A stretch of 64,000 bases of DNA, taken from the NCBI RefSeq assembly GCF_024436395.1, contig NZ_JAFMZO010000004.1, forward strand, positions 1-64,000, read 5' to 3'. Position 1 is the first letter of the stretch. Each line of letters starts with the position of its first letter. The translations under genes and the position numbers were made by a program. The DNA comes from Paradesertivirga mongoliensis. GTDB lineage: Bacteria > Bacteroidota > Bacteroidia > Sphingobacteriales > Sphingobacteriaceae. This document shows positions 53,689-62,945 of this stretch, one piece after another. Under the pieces are notes generated by a model, which worked only from the letters and a program-made list of their open reading frames with translations, was not told where the DNA came from and made no database searches.

Positions 53689-54417
53689 ATGCAAGAAGAG
53701 ACTATCGTTCCCGAATTATATGTGGTTGGAGCGGGGCCAGGTGACCCGGAACTGATTACTTTAAAGGCGCTTAAAGTTTTACAAAAATGTAAGGTGTTAC
53801 TGTACGATAATCTAGCCAATATCGAGTTGCTGAATTTTACGTCTGCTGATTGTGAAAAGATCTATGTGGGAAAACATCCTTATGGGGAATACACTCCACA
53901 AGAGACTATTCATGAAATGATCAAGGAAAAAGCCTTAGCGAAGGGGATGGTGGTGCGTTTGAAAGGAGGAGACCCATTCATTTTCGGACGCGGATACGAA
54001 GAGGTTCTTTTTGCCCGTGAACATGGCATCTCCACCTATTATATCCCCGGAATTACAAGCATGCAGGCCGCCGGTTTTGATAACATACCACTTACTCATC
54101 GCAACATAAGCGAAGGGATTTGGGTGCTTACCGGAACTAAGAAAGATGGAGGTTTATCCTCTGATTTACGCCTGGCTATGCAAAGTAACGCCACTGTGGT
54201 AATTTATATGGGAATGAAAAAGATTCAGGAAATTGCTCAAACATATATATCCGAAGGTATGGGCCAAACACCGGCTGCCATCATTCAGCATGCAACGCTG
54301 GCAAAACAGAAATCTGCCCGCGGAAAAGTTAAGGATCTGCCCACAATGGCCGAAGCGGCGAAACTTACCCATCCGGCAATTATTATTATTGGAGAAGTCG
54401 CCGGAATTGCCACCTAA
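53689..54417 (+). CDS. cobA: uroporphyrinogen-III C-methyltransferase (SUMT)
   Basis: A 242-residue SAM-dependent enzyme that methylates uroporphyrinogen III at C2 and C7 to give precorrin-2, the branch to siroheme and cobalamin. VVGAGPGDPELITLKAL (~11-27) and RLKGGDPFIFGRGYEE (~85-100) are the signature motifs, and GIWVLTGTKKDG is the third SAM-site region. It has no CysG-type dehydrogenase fusion. No siroheme or sulfite reductase genes are adjacent, so those partners must lie elsewhere. It ends four bases into the convergent DUF2867 gene. Confidence 0.93.
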   Translation: MQEETIVPELYVVGAGPGDPELITLKALKVLQKCKVLLYDNLANIELLNFTSADCEKIYVGKHPYGEYTPQETIHEMIKEKALAKGMVVRLKGGDPFIFGRGYEEVLFAREHGISTYYIPGITSMQAAGFDNIPLTHRNISEGIWVLTGTKKDGGLSSDLRLAMQSNATVVIYMGMKKIQEIAQTYISEGMGQTPAAIIQHATLAKQKSARGKVKDLPTMAEAAKLTHPAIIIIGEVAGIAT

Positions 54418-54965
54418 AGCTGCTCTTTATGAATATTTTCCAGTTGCTTCACCATTCCTTTTAACATCGCAGGAACTATTAGCCTGTGTATCGGCCTTAC
54501 GGGAAGAAAATAAAGCCGTCCAAACCAGTTGTTAAATTTTACAGTGGTTGAGATTATTAAGCGCTTTTCGCCCGCCCCTTCAGGATTTGGTTCGCAAAAC
54601 AAAGATACTCTGAAATTTAAGTGTTTGTCATCTTCTCCTAAGATCACCTCTCTGTCTGTTTTTGAAAATACTTTGAAAAGTCCTAAAACTTCGCCTGGCT
54701 CGCATTTGAATTTTGCCAGCAGTTCTAAATGATTTTGTGGTTTAGTTGAAGCTTTAAGCCCCATGAATGACACCATCCTGTTCCTGAGCATGAATAAAGA
54801 TTCCGTCCATTGGGGTGCTGAACGGAAAAAAGCTTTTCCCATTTGAGTGGGCGTAATGCCGGTATAAATGTCTTTTAACGTGGTTAGGTAACTGTCTGAG
54901 TAATGGTATTGCGAGCTATTTAAGAGTGAATTTGAAGGTAGTTTTGCTCTTACTACAGGCCTCAT
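54414..54965 (-). CDS. DUF2867 protein
   Basis: A 183-residue protein of the DUF2867 family, which resembles START/SRPBCC ligand-binding folds. The conserved ILGEDDKHLNFRVSLF (~107-122) and the C-terminal FLPVRPIHRLIVPAMLKGM (~153-171) are seen. No signal peptide is present. It shares ATGA with the stop of the upstream glycosyltransferase gene, so translation is coupled. Function unknown. Confidence 0.88.
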   Translation of the reverse strand: MRPVVRAKLPSNSLLNSSQYHYSDSYLTTLKDIYTGITPTQMGKAFFRSAPQWTESLFMLRNRMVSFMGLKASTKPQNHLELLAKFKCEPGEVLGLFKVFSKTDREVILGEDDKHLNFRVSLFCEPNPEGAGEKRLIISTTVKFNNWFGRLYFLPVRPIHRLIVPAMLKGMVKQLENIHKEQL

Positions 54966-55981
54966 ACATCTAGCTCTTTAAAGTATTTCTTCTTGTTTAC
55001 GAAATATGCCCAAACAATACTTCCATTATAATAGCCAGCTTTATTTGATTTTAGTAGCGTTGCTTGCCGTTTCTTCCTGTTTTCTGAAAAGTCTTTAAAA
55101 AATGCGGTATGTGCCTTGCTTATCGCTAAGGCGTGTTTAAGCTTTCCGTTGAGCATAAACTTTAATAAAGCGATAAAATCAAGCCAGAACCTTATGAAAA
55201 TAACCCCAAAAACTTTCCCGGAAGGCAAATTCTTGAGAAGCATCGCTAAGTTGTTCCTAAAGTTCAGATACGTTTTATAAGGGCTTTCAGCATTGAGTGT
55301 ACCGCCACCTACATGATAGACCACCGATTGCGGGCAATACATGATTTTATAACCACGGTTTTTGAGTCGCCAGCAAAGGTCAATCTCTTCCATGTGTGCG
55401 AAGAAATCAGCATCGAAGCCTGATGTTTCATCCCAGCATTTTTTTCTGATAAATAAAGCAGCGCCGCTTGCCCAAAATATTTCAGACGACGTTTCATACT
55501 GGCCGGTATCATCCTCAAGCGTATCAAATATTCTTCCCCTGCAAAAGGGATAGCCAAACTTGTCGATATAGCCACCGGCAGCACCTGCATATTCAAAGCA
55601 GTTTTTGTTGTTAAAATCCTTTAGTTTGGGCTGGGTAACTGCAATGCTTTGATCCTGTTCCATCAATTGAATAATGGGCTCAATCCATCCGCTGGTCACT
55701 TCGACATCAGAATTTAGAAGAACAAAATAATCAGATTCGACTTGAGAGAGGATAGCGTTATACCCGCCGGCAAAACCCAGATTTTCTTTGTTTGCTATAA
55801 TTCGTACTGAAGAATAGTTATCGTTAAGGAATTTGACAGAATTGTCTGTCGAGGCATTATCACCAACAATTATTTCAAGATTTTGGTAGCCGGACCGGAG
55901 CACCGAAGGAAGAAATTTTTCAAGGTAGTGTTTTCCGTTCCAGTTTAGAATTACTACCGAGACTTTAGGTTGGCTATGCAT
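54962..55981 (-). CDS. glycosyltransferase family 2
   Basis: A 339-residue GT2 enzyme that moves a sugar from a nucleotide-sugar donor. The GT-A fold covers ~5-230: VVILNWNGKHYL (~9-20), GDNASTDNSV (~39-48), and the DxD-type LLNSDVEV near 93-100. EEIDLCWRLKNRG (~198-210) is the acceptor-site ED motif. No membrane segment is obvious. It resembles rhamnosyltransferase-like enzymes of O-antigen or exopolysaccharide pathways. WbqC, another glycan-linked gene, is divergent from it. Confidence 0.93.
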   Translation of the reverse strand: MHSQPKVSVVILNWNGKHYLEKFLPSVLRSGYQNLEIIVGDNASTDNSVKFLNDNYSSVRIIANKENLGFAGGYNAILSQVESDYFVLLNSDVEVTSGWIEPIIQLMEQDQSIAVTQPKLKDFNNKNCFEYAGAAGGYIDKFGYPFCRGRIFDTLEDDTGQYETSSEIFWASGAALFIRKKCWDETSGFDADFFAHMEEIDLCWRLKNRGYKIMYCPQSVVYHVGGGTLNAESPYKTYLNFRNNLAMLLKNLPSGKVFGVIFIRFWLDFIALLKFMLNGKLKHALAISKAHTAFFKDFSENRKKRQATLLKSNKAGYYNGSIVWAYFVNKKKYFKELDV

Positions 55982-56065
55982 TAAAAGAAAGCTTGTTTTT
56001 TAAGCCGCCTCTGTAATTAGTTTTTATTTAATTTCGGCGGACCGGATACAAACATAGTACATAGA

Positions 56066-56671
56066 ATGAACAAAGGCGCAATAATTCCCTTATTTTACCT
56101 TCCTCCAATAGAGTACTTCCACCAGGTAAAAAACTCACAAAATGTTTTAATAGAAAGGTATGAGCATTTTCCGAAACAAACTTACCGTAATCGCGCCTCA
56201 GTTCATTCGGCCAATGGTAAGCTGGACCTGATCATCCCTGTTCTAAAAGGTGCTAACGTTCACACTCAAATTAAAGATGTGAGGATTAGTTACGACTTCG
56301 ACTGGCAGCGGCTTCATTGGCTTAGCCTGCAAACATCGTACAGGAGTTCTGCTTTTTTTGAGTTTTATGAAGATGAGTTTGCAAGGTTTTATGAAACCCG
56401 GTTCGAGTATTTATTTGATTATAACTCAGAGTTGTTGTCGGTATTGTTAAAGCTCTTGAAGATGGATGTTTCTCTTTCATTTACAGAATCTTACCGGTCT
56501 GAATATGTTGAACTTGCCGACTTCAGGAATAACATCCACCCAAAAATACCTTCCAACTTTAAAACCCCACCATATTTTCAGGTGTTCGAAGATAGGAATG
56601 GCTTTATGCCTAATTTGAGTATAGTGGATTTACTGTTTAATCAGGGTCCCCGAAGCGGAGAGTTTTTATAG
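56066..56671 (+). CDS. WbqC-family protein
   Basis: A 201-residue member of the WbqC family, found in O-antigen and polysaccharide gene clusters and thought to act in sugar modification. The N-terminal IPLFYLPPIEYFHQV (~7-21) and DWQRLHWLSLQTSYR (~84-98) are family marks. Members are usually 200-230 residues, so it is complete. The nearby GT2 gene fits a glycan role; the reaction is not known. Confidence 0.9.
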   Translation: MNKGAIIPLFYLPPIEYFHQVKNSQNVLIERYEHFPKQTYRNRASVHSANGKLDLIIPVLKGANVHTQIKDVRISYDFDWQRLHWLSLQTSYRSSAFFEFYEDEFARFYETRFEYLFDYNSELLSVLLKLLKMDVSLSFTESYRSEYVELADFRNNIHPKIPSNFKTPPYFQVFEDRNGFMPNLSIVDLLFNQGPRSGEFL

Positions 56672-56781
56672 CTGCATACACTTGGTTTTACACAGGTCGA
56701 ATTCATTTTTATCCTGTGTTATTCACGTTTATTGCTTCAAAAACCTTGCTAAGAGGTCTCATTTTTGTACTTTAGCGAGCG

Positions 56782-58131
56782 ATGCAATCCTTTGAGCTTA
56801 ATAAAAGTGATATTCAGCGTGTCAAACAGGCACTTGAAGCGGATGATGAAGCTTTAATAGCTTTGCTGTCGGAGTATCATGCCTCAGAAATTGCAATTCT
56901 CTTCGAAACCCTTTCTCAGGAAGCGCGTGAACGGATAATCAATATCCTGCCTTTAGAAATTGCCTCAGAAGTAATTTCTGAGATGAATGTTGAAATTCAT
57001 CCCGAGAAAATTCTCAATAATCTGACGCCAGACAAACGTACGGAGATTGTAGAGGAAATGGATTATGATGATGCAGCAGATATCATCAGCCTCCTTTCTG
57101 AAGAACGTCAGGATGAGATTCTCGAAGAACTTGATGCTGAAGATGCCTCCACCATCCGGAACCTGTTAACCTATGACGAGGACACAGCGGGTGGTTTGAT
57201 GAACTCGCAGGTGCTTAAGGTAAACAGCGGATTGACAAAAAAGGAAGCCCTCGAAGAGATTATTCGCCTTTCTGAAGAAATTGAAGAGTTTTATACCATC
57301 AACGTAGTCGACAACTATAATCACCTTGTCGGGATCGTTTCGTTAAAAGATATCCTAAAATCAAAGCATTCCGTTCATATCAGGGAACTCGTAAAAGATG
57401 ATTTTGTATTTGTGAAAGCTAATACCGACCAGGAGGAGGTTGCTAAACTTCTGTCGCAATATAATCTTACCAGTATTCCGGTTGTGGATGACGAAATGCA
57501 TCTTTTAGGCCGTATCACTTTCGACGACGTGATGGACGTGCTGCAGGAGGAGAATACCGAGGATATGTTAAAGATTTCGGGGGTTTCTGAAGATGAGGAA
57601 CTTTCGGGAAACTGGAAAGAGGCGGTAAAAAGCCGGCTTCCATGGTTGATTCTTAACCTCGGAACAGCCTTTCTTGCAGCATCTGTGATCAGGCATTTCG
57701 AACCAACTCTCGGACAAATCCCTATTCTTGCAGGCTACATGGCCATGATCGCGGGTATGGGGGGGAACGCCGCCACCCAGGCTCTTGCTGTAACGGTAAG
57801 GCGGATTTCGTTGAATGATTTAACAGATAGTCAGGCTTATAGTACCGTATTAAAAGAGTTTATGGTGGGCATGATAAACGGAGCCGTCAATGGCTTTATC
57901 GTTTTTCTTTTCGCCTTGTTGTACGATGCAAACCCCATGCTCGGGTTTGTGATCTTTTCGGCCATGACAGGTAACCTTATCATTGCTGGTGTAGCGGGTT
58001 CCAGTATTCCATTAGTGTTGAAAAGGATAGGCATTGACCCGGCAATTGCATCATCTATCATTATTACCACCTTTACCGACGTGTTCGGCTTCTTGCTGCT
58101 CCTTGGCCTTGCCAGCGAATTGCTTTTATAA
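56782..58131 (+). CDS. mgtE: magnesium transporter MgtE
   Basis: A 449-residue Mg2+ channel. An N-terminal superhelical sensor domain (~20-125), two CBS domains (~130-250) and five membrane helices (~270-449) are in the usual order. The pore region GMGGNAATQALAVTVRR (~331-347) and the acidic FTDVFGF near 432-438 are conserved. The cytoplasmic domains close the pore when Mg2+ is high, so control is mostly by the protein itself. No Mg2+ riboswitch is visible in the 110-bp leader. Confidence 0.95.
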   Translation: MQSFELNKSDIQRVKQALEADDEALIALLSEYHASEIAILFETLSQEARERIINILPLEIASEVISEMNVEIHPEKILNNLTPDKRTEIVEEMDYDDAADIISLLSEERQDEILEELDAEDASTIRNLLTYDEDTAGGLMNSQVLKVNSGLTKKEALEEIIRLSEEIEEFYTINVVDNYNHLVGIVSLKDILKSKHSVHIRELVKDDFVFVKANTDQEEVAKLLSQYNLTSIPVVDDEMHLLGRITFDDVMDVLQEENTEDMLKISGVSEDEELSGNWKEAVKSRLPWLILNLGTAFLAASVIRHFEPTLGQIPILAGYMAMIAGMGGNAATQALAVTVRRISLNDLTDSQAYSTVLKEFMVGMINGAVNGFIVFLFALLYDANPMLGFVIFSAMTGNLIIAGVAGSSIPLVLKRIGIDPAIASSIIITTFTDVFGFLLLLGLASELLL

Positions 58132-58169
58132 TCTGGCATAATCGTCATTCCTTCATTCAATTTTTATCC

Positions 58170-58177
58170 TAAATTTG
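58170..58177 (+). promoter_or_regulatory. -7 element before bioB
   Basis: TAAATTTG matches the Bacteroidota -7 consensus and lies 28 bp before the bioB start. No TTG is seen at -33. No BirA-type operator palindrome was recognised around it. Confidence 0.4.
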
Positions 58178-58205
58178 TGCGTTATACATCGGAAAGAAAT
58201 TTTAT

Positions 58206-59204
58206 ATGACGGAGACTAGACACGATTGGACAAAGGAAGAAATATCAGAAATATATCACAGTCCTTTACTTGACTTAATTTATCGTGCGGCCACCATACA
58301 CCGCTTAAATAAAGATTATTCTGAAGTTCAGATAAGCAGTTTGTTGTCTATCAAAACCGGCGGCTGTTCAGAAGATTGTTCTTATTGCCCTCAGGCGGCA
58401 CGTTATAACACAGGTGTTGATGTGCATGCCCTGATGTCAATTGACCAGGTAACGAGCGCTGCTCAAAAAGCCAAGGATGGTGGCGCGTCACGGTTGTGCA
58501 TGGGTGCTGCCTGGCGTGAAGTTCGTGATAACCGTGATTTCGATAAGGTAATAGATATGGTGAAGGCTGTTAATAGCCTCGACATGGAAGTGTGCTGTAC
58601 CTTGGGAATGTTGACGGAGTCTCAGGCGAATCGTCTTGCAGAAGCCGGTCTGTATGCATACAACCATAACTTAGATACATCCGAAGAGGATTATAAACGA
58701 ATCATAACTACCCGCACATACGACGATCGATTAAAAACTATTGATAATGTCCGCAAAGCGAAGATTAGTGTGTGCAGCGGTGGTATTATAGGTTTAGGTG
58801 AAACCGTTGAAGACAGAATCTCTATGCTGAAAACACTGTCTAACATGCCGCAACATCCTGAATCCGTTCCCATCAACGCGCTGGTTCCAGTAAAGGGCAC
58901 ACCAATGGAAAATCAACCGCGCGTCCCCATTTGGGATATGATACGTATGATTGCAACCGCGAGAATTATCATGCCTGGAACCGTTGTGCGCCTTTCTGCA
59001 GGCCGAACAGAAATGAGTCTAACCGATCAGGCATTTTGCTTTATGGCGGGTGCAAACTCAATTTTTGCCGGCGATAAGTTGCTTACTACCCCTAACCCGG
59101 AATTTAACGCAGACATGCAGATGTTCGAGTTGCTTGGCTTGAAACCGCGTGAGGCTTTTAAAAACGGGCGTCCGGTAGGAAAGCAGGAAGAGGTTTCGGC
59201 TTAA
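58206..59204 (+). CDS. bioB: biotin synthase
   Basis: A 332-residue radical-SAM enzyme that inserts sulfur into dethiobiotin, the last step of biotin synthesis. C54-x3-C58-x2-C61 in GGCSEDCSYCPQ holds the [4Fe-4S] cluster. The [2Fe-2S] site residues are in RLCMGAAWRE, EVCCTLGML and the later arginine in VRLSAGRTEM. YNHNLDTSEEDY is the usual SAM-barrel segment. Length is typical. The other bio genes are not in the window. Confidence 0.97.
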   Translation: MTETRHDWTKEEISEIYHSPLLDLIYRAATIHRLNKDYSEVQISSLLSIKTGGCSEDCSYCPQAARYNTGVDVHALMSIDQVTSAAQKAKDGGASRLCMGAAWREVRDNRDFDKVIDMVKAVNSLDMEVCCTLGMLTESQANRLAEAGLYAYNHNLDTSEEDYKRIITTRTYDDRLKTIDNVRKAKISVCSGGIIGLGETVEDRISMLKTLSNMPQHPESVPINALVPVKGTPMENQPRVPIWDMIRMIATARIIMPGTVVRLSAGRTEMSLTDQAFCFMAGANSIFAGDKLLTTPNPEFNADMQMFELLGLKPREAFKNGRPVGKQEEVSA

Positions 59205-59231
59205 GGCTGTTCAATATTCAATAGATACAAA

Positions 59232-59287
59232 GGCACAAAGGCTCAAAATGGGGTTTTTGTCTCTTTTTACACTTTTTTCTTTGTGCC
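59232..59287. repeat. long-spaced inverted repeat between bioB and the DsbA-like gene
   Basis: GGCACAAAG (59232-59240) and its inverse CTTTGTGCC (59279-59287) flank 38 bp. The right arm runs on into TCCGCGCCTTCG. From memory, similar CTTTGTGCCT-type sequences recur between genes in Bacteroidota genomes; this is not checked here. Confidence 0.5.
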
Positions 59288-59378
59288 TCCGCGCCTTCGT
59301 AGCAGCAATAACCAGAACTTTTACAGTTCAAAATTGTCTTCTTATCGTTCAATGCCCTAATACCTGGTGCCACTAAAT

Positions 59379-60020
59379 ATGAAACCGAAAATAATTTACG
59401 TTTACGATGCTCTCTGCGGCTGGTGCTACGGATTTAGTCCGGTGATAAAATCTGTCTACGAACGCTATCAGGACCGTTTTGATTTCGATGTATTGAGCGG
59501 GGGGATGATGCTGGGCTCGAGAACCGGTCCGATAGAGGTTGTAGCGCCGTTTATTAAGACTGCCTACCATACGGTAGAAGAGGTGACAGGAGTGGTTTTT
59601 GGTGAAGGGTTCCTTCGGGAAGTTGAAAAAGGGGATATGATACTCGACTCCGAAAAGCCTGCAATAGGCCTATGTGTCTTTAAATCTTATCATCCTGATA
59701 AAGCTATCCTTTTCGCTCACGATATTCAGAATTGCATAAATTTTGATGGGAAGGGCCCTAATGATGAAGAAATTTATCGCCTTATTGCGGTTAACTTTGG
59801 AATAGACCCCGACGAGTTTGTTCGAAAAATGCATGAGGAAGAATTTAAACAGGCTGCATATTACGAATTTGCTTTAGCTAAGCAACTCCAGGTTTCGGGA
59901 TACCCGGCGGCATTTGTACAGGCTGCAGACAACCAATTTTATATGATTGCCAAAGGTTTTACCCGTCTGGAAGATCTGGAAGCGAGGATTGAAAACGTGT
60001 GGAAGGAGATAACTACCTAA
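59379..60020 (+). CDS. DsbA-family thiol oxidoreductase-like protein
   Basis: A 213-residue DsbA/FrnE-like thioredoxin-fold protein with a helical insertion. The active-site motif is C-G-W-C in YDALCGWCYGF (C15, C18). The cis-proline loop is SGYPAAFV near 176-183. No signal peptide is seen, so it is cytoplasmic. I use the ATG at 59379; a GTG four codons earlier is possible. Homologues act in oxidative-stress protection or isomerisation, but the role here is unproven. Confidence 0.9.
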   Translation: MKPKIIYVYDALCGWCYGFSPVIKSVYERYQDRFDFDVLSGGMMLGSRTGPIEVVAPFIKTAYHTVEEVTGVVFGEGFLREVEKGDMILDSEKPAIGLCVFKSYHPDKAILFAHDIQNCINFDGKGPNDEEIYRLIAVNFGIDPDEFVRKMHEEEFKQAAYYEFALAKQLQVSGYPAAFVQAADNQFYMIAKGFTRLEDLEARIENVWKEITT

Positions 60021-60054
60021 ATTAAAGTGGTATATTGTTATTGATGACTCTCGT

Positions 60055-62193
60055 TTACTTCTCCGTTTCGTTTATTTTGCCGCAAATCTTTAAGAGATCT
60101 CCTGCCACTTTATTTACAAAACCCAATTGCTCCGTTATCAAATGGCTGTCAACCGTGTCCTCTACTAGTTTTATGGCTGGCTCAGGCACACGGATTTCAG
60201 GCACTTCTAGTTTATCCACCCCATCATTTAAAAGATGGATGGCTTCATAGAGCTGGTAAAGTGCTTTTCTGATAGTTTTTACATGGATTGGGTTCACCTG
60301 TCTGTTCTCCCCCTGTTTGATTGTCGCAACCAGGGTGGCAATATACGACGATAGCACATGGTTAAGAACAATGAACTTGTTGACCTCCCTTACGTGCTTT
60401 TGTTTGTTCTTAGGTTCCGAAAGCATTCGCTGCAGAGCCGAAGCCATATTTGCAGAGCTGAGATAAAGCTCTTTACGGATTAATTTGTATTCTGTGATGT
60501 TAAAGCCTTTCCCGGTTAGCCCTTCAGCAACATCATGGAGGTAATTGTAGTTTGCCAGCAATAGTTTTTTCATGTATCCTTTTAACTGTGGGTATTCCCA
60601 TGAAGGAAAAATGAAATAGCTGGCGATTAAGGCGATAAATGATCCTATAAATGTGTCGATAATCCTTTCCTGGACAATATTAAGATTCCCATAACCGATG
60701 AAACTGAACATAATGAGAATAAACGGAGTCATAAACAGTACGCTTACAACATAGTTGAGTCGTTGGAAGCTATAGGCGCCAACCATAAAAATCAGAAGAA
60801 ATGCAAACCTGGCGGTTTCATCTTTCACGTAAAAAATAATCAGAGCCCCTGCAATTCCACCCACAAAAGTTCCAACCAGGCGCTGATAGTTTCGCTGTTT
60901 TGTAAGGCTGTACGCGGGCTTTAATATTACCAGAATTGTTAACAGTATCCAGTAACTATGTGCGCCGGCGGTAAGCTGCGAAATCAGGTAGCCAATCACA
61001 CAAACTATAGCAACGCGGACAGAGTGCCGGAAGATAGAGGATTTAAAGGTTAAGTTTTCATAAAACAGCTTCAGATCGAGGTGCTGGTGAGTTACAAATC
61101 TTCCAAGGTCCTTTTCCGAACTAAGAGTAACCTTATTCAGTTTTCTTTCTTTAAAATAGCTGTAAATGGTTTGGATTCTGCTGATAATATTCTTGATATT
61201 GATCAGGATTTTCTTCAGTACCAGGTTGTTACTGATATCATCAATCTTTGCTTTTAACTCCTCCAGGCGCGGTTGAAAATCATGCAGAGGCTTTAATCTT
61301 TCATTAGCATTGATATCTACGCCCATGTTTTCCAGCTCATCACCTATCTCAAAAATGATTTTATGGAAACTGTCCAGGATCTGCGTAGGTCCATATTCCG
61401 AGCGAATCACTTTATAATCATAATGCGTGGCCATGCTCTGCTCAAAGATGTCATTGATATCCGAAAAGATAAGAACTAACAGCCTGGCTGTATTAGTTTG
61501 ATACCGCACAATCATCTTGTTTTTAAATAGTACCTCACGAACATTATCCTGTTGCTCATGGACAACTATTTGCTGCTCCACTAACTTTTTGTAGTTATCA
61601 TCAGGATCTTTGTTCAGTTTATAGAAGTTAGATTTCAGTTTAAGATATTGTCCAACGTGAATTACACATTCGCCCAAGGCATGCTGAGCAATCCGGTAGG
61701 GCCGTAATTGAGAGAATAGAAGACTCAGTGACAAATACCAGGCTCCGCCTCCGGCGAGATATCCGACATATTCCAGCAACGTTCTTAAGCTAAATCTCTG
61801 ATCGATGGTTAAGATCATGATAATCAACACAGCCGTGGATATAGCCGACGCACGATTGCCATAAATGTTAAACATGGAGAAGAAAAAACACAGGAAAAAT
61901 ATCTCAATCGCGATTAGTGCCGGATACTGGTTAATTACCCCGGTAAGGAAGGCCGTAAAGAGCATAAAAAAGATACATGCCAGCATCGCATTCCTTTTAT
62001 GTGCTACCGGCCCGGGATTATCCGGAATGCTTGTTGTAATCGCACCAAGCGAAATAGCGATACCAGTTTCCAGATGGCCCATTTGTGCCAGAATTAGGGG
62101 AGGAAGTATTACCCCGAATGTAATTCTAAGCCCATCTGAAAAATACTGACTGAAAAGAAATTTCCTTATTTCTTTAGTTTGCTGCATCTGCAC
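60055..62193 (-). CDS. FUSC-family (YccS/YhfK-like) membrane protein
   Basis: A 712-residue inner-membrane protein with two membrane blocks, each of about six segments (~15-165 and ~375-525), separated by and followed by soluble helical domains. This is the FUSC/aromatic-acid exporter layout. The first block has the conserved PDNPGPVAHKRNAM (~56-69). Relatives export aromatic acids or similar compounds, but the substrate is unknown. No membrane-fusion partner is adjacent. It is a single gene, divergent from the small-RNA region. Confidence 0.9.
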   Translation of the reverse strand: MQMQQTKEIRKFLFSQYFSDGLRITFGVILPPLILAQMGHLETGIAISLGAITTSIPDNPGPVAHKRNAMLACIFFMLFTAFLTGVINQYPALIAIEIFFLCFFFSMFNIYGNRASAISTAVLIIMILTIDQRFSLRTLLEYVGYLAGGGAWYLSLSLLFSQLRPYRIAQHALGECVIHVGQYLKLKSNFYKLNKDPDDNYKKLVEQQIVVHEQQDNVREVLFKNKMIVRYQTNTARLLVLIFSDINDIFEQSMATHYDYKVIRSEYGPTQILDSFHKIIFEIGDELENMGVDINANERLKPLHDFQPRLEELKAKIDDISNNLVLKKILINIKNIISRIQTIYSYFKERKLNKVTLSSEKDLGRFVTHQHLDLKLFYENLTFKSSIFRHSVRVAIVCVIGYLISQLTAGAHSYWILLTILVILKPAYSLTKQRNYQRLVGTFVGGIAGALIIFYVKDETARFAFLLIFMVGAYSFQRLNYVVSVLFMTPFILIMFSFIGYGNLNIVQERIIDTFIGSFIALIASYFIFPSWEYPQLKGYMKKLLLANYNYLHDVAEGLTGKGFNITEYKLIRKELYLSSANMASALQRMLSEPKNKQKHVREVNKFIVLNHVLSSYIATLVATIKQGENRQVNPIHVKTIRKALYQLYEAIHLLNDGVDKLEVPEIRVPEPAIKLVEDTVDSHLITEQLGFVNKVAGDLLKICGKINETEK

Positions 62194-62458
62194 TCGCTTT
62201 TCGCTAAGTTATAAAAAGCCCAAAAAAAGCTTGATCATTTTCATGCGAAATTGTATAAATGCGCACATCACCTGCGCTTTTCTTAAATTCTTTTTTATGG
62301 GTTTGCCCAAGTGTCTGTTGATTAGAATGTTAGCAATTTTTTAAAACAAAAGATATGATAGCTTAGCGGTGTCGCAGGACTGGATTTCACGTGGTAAGAT
62401 GTTCATAATCAGTGGAATTTACTTTGGGATATGTCGATAACTTTTAATCATGATCCCC

Positions 62459-62489
62459 TTGACAAACATTTCACTTATGCCTAACTTAG
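62459..62489 (+). promoter_or_regulatory. promoter of candidate small RNA 1
   Basis: TTGACA (62459-62464), 17 bp, then TAACTTAG (62482-62489). The same -7 octamer precedes small RNA candidate 2. Confidence 0.6.
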
Positions 62490-62494
62490 TATCA

Positions 62495-62835
62495 TCAAGT
62501 ACAACGTTCTTTAACAGCCTGAAAAAAACAAAGGATTTCCGGAGCCGAGTAGCTAAAATGGATATCCGTAGTTTATAATGAAAGATATCCTGGCCTTGTC
62601 GCTCAAAAGGATTTCACGGAGTTAAAAGGTGCAGAAACACTGAGATACGTCTCGGTACCCTGATCACCACAGGCAATTAAAAGTGTAAGCTGTTCTTCGG
62701 AACACAACGCTGATAATAACAGATTTCAGAAATGTAAATCAAAGAAAATTAAGGCTTGAACCTTTTTTAATTGCTATGGCGATTAAAAATTGCAAACGGG
62801 AACTTATCGCTAAAACGAGGTTCCCGTTTTTTTTT
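62495..62835 (+). ncRNA. candidate small RNA 1
   Basis: A likely ~340-nt non-coding transcript between a consensus-like promoter and a strong terminator. The first ~30 nt after the promoter (ATCATCAAG.ACAACGT.CTTT) and the last ~60 nt match candidate 2, while the middle does not. Inside are a hairpin near 62560-62594 (GGATATC...GATATCC) and a UUCG tetraloop stem, TGTTC-TTCG-GAACA, near 62693-62706. No frame longer than about 15 codons with plausible signals is seen. I do not recognise a known RNA family. Confidence 0.55.
62794..62835 (+). terminator. terminator of candidate small RNA 1
   Basis: AAACGGGAAC (62794-62803) pairs with GTTCCCGTTT (62820-62829) over ten bases around a 16-nt loop, followed by a run of T residues. 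Confidence 0.85.
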
Positions 62836-62910
62836 ATCGCGCGCAGCTTTTTGTTGATAAACCTGTTAGTTGTTGTGTATAAGCTGTTTATAAAAACAAA
62901 TTATTTTTCT

Positions 62911-62940
62911 TTGAAAGAGTAGCAATTATTGCTAACTTAG
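62911..62940 (+). promoter_or_regulatory. promoter of candidate small RNA 2
   Basis: TTGAAA (62911-62916), 16 bp, then TAACTTAG (62933-62940), the same -7 octamer as in candidate 1. Confidence 0.6.
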
Positions 62941-62945
62941 ATATC

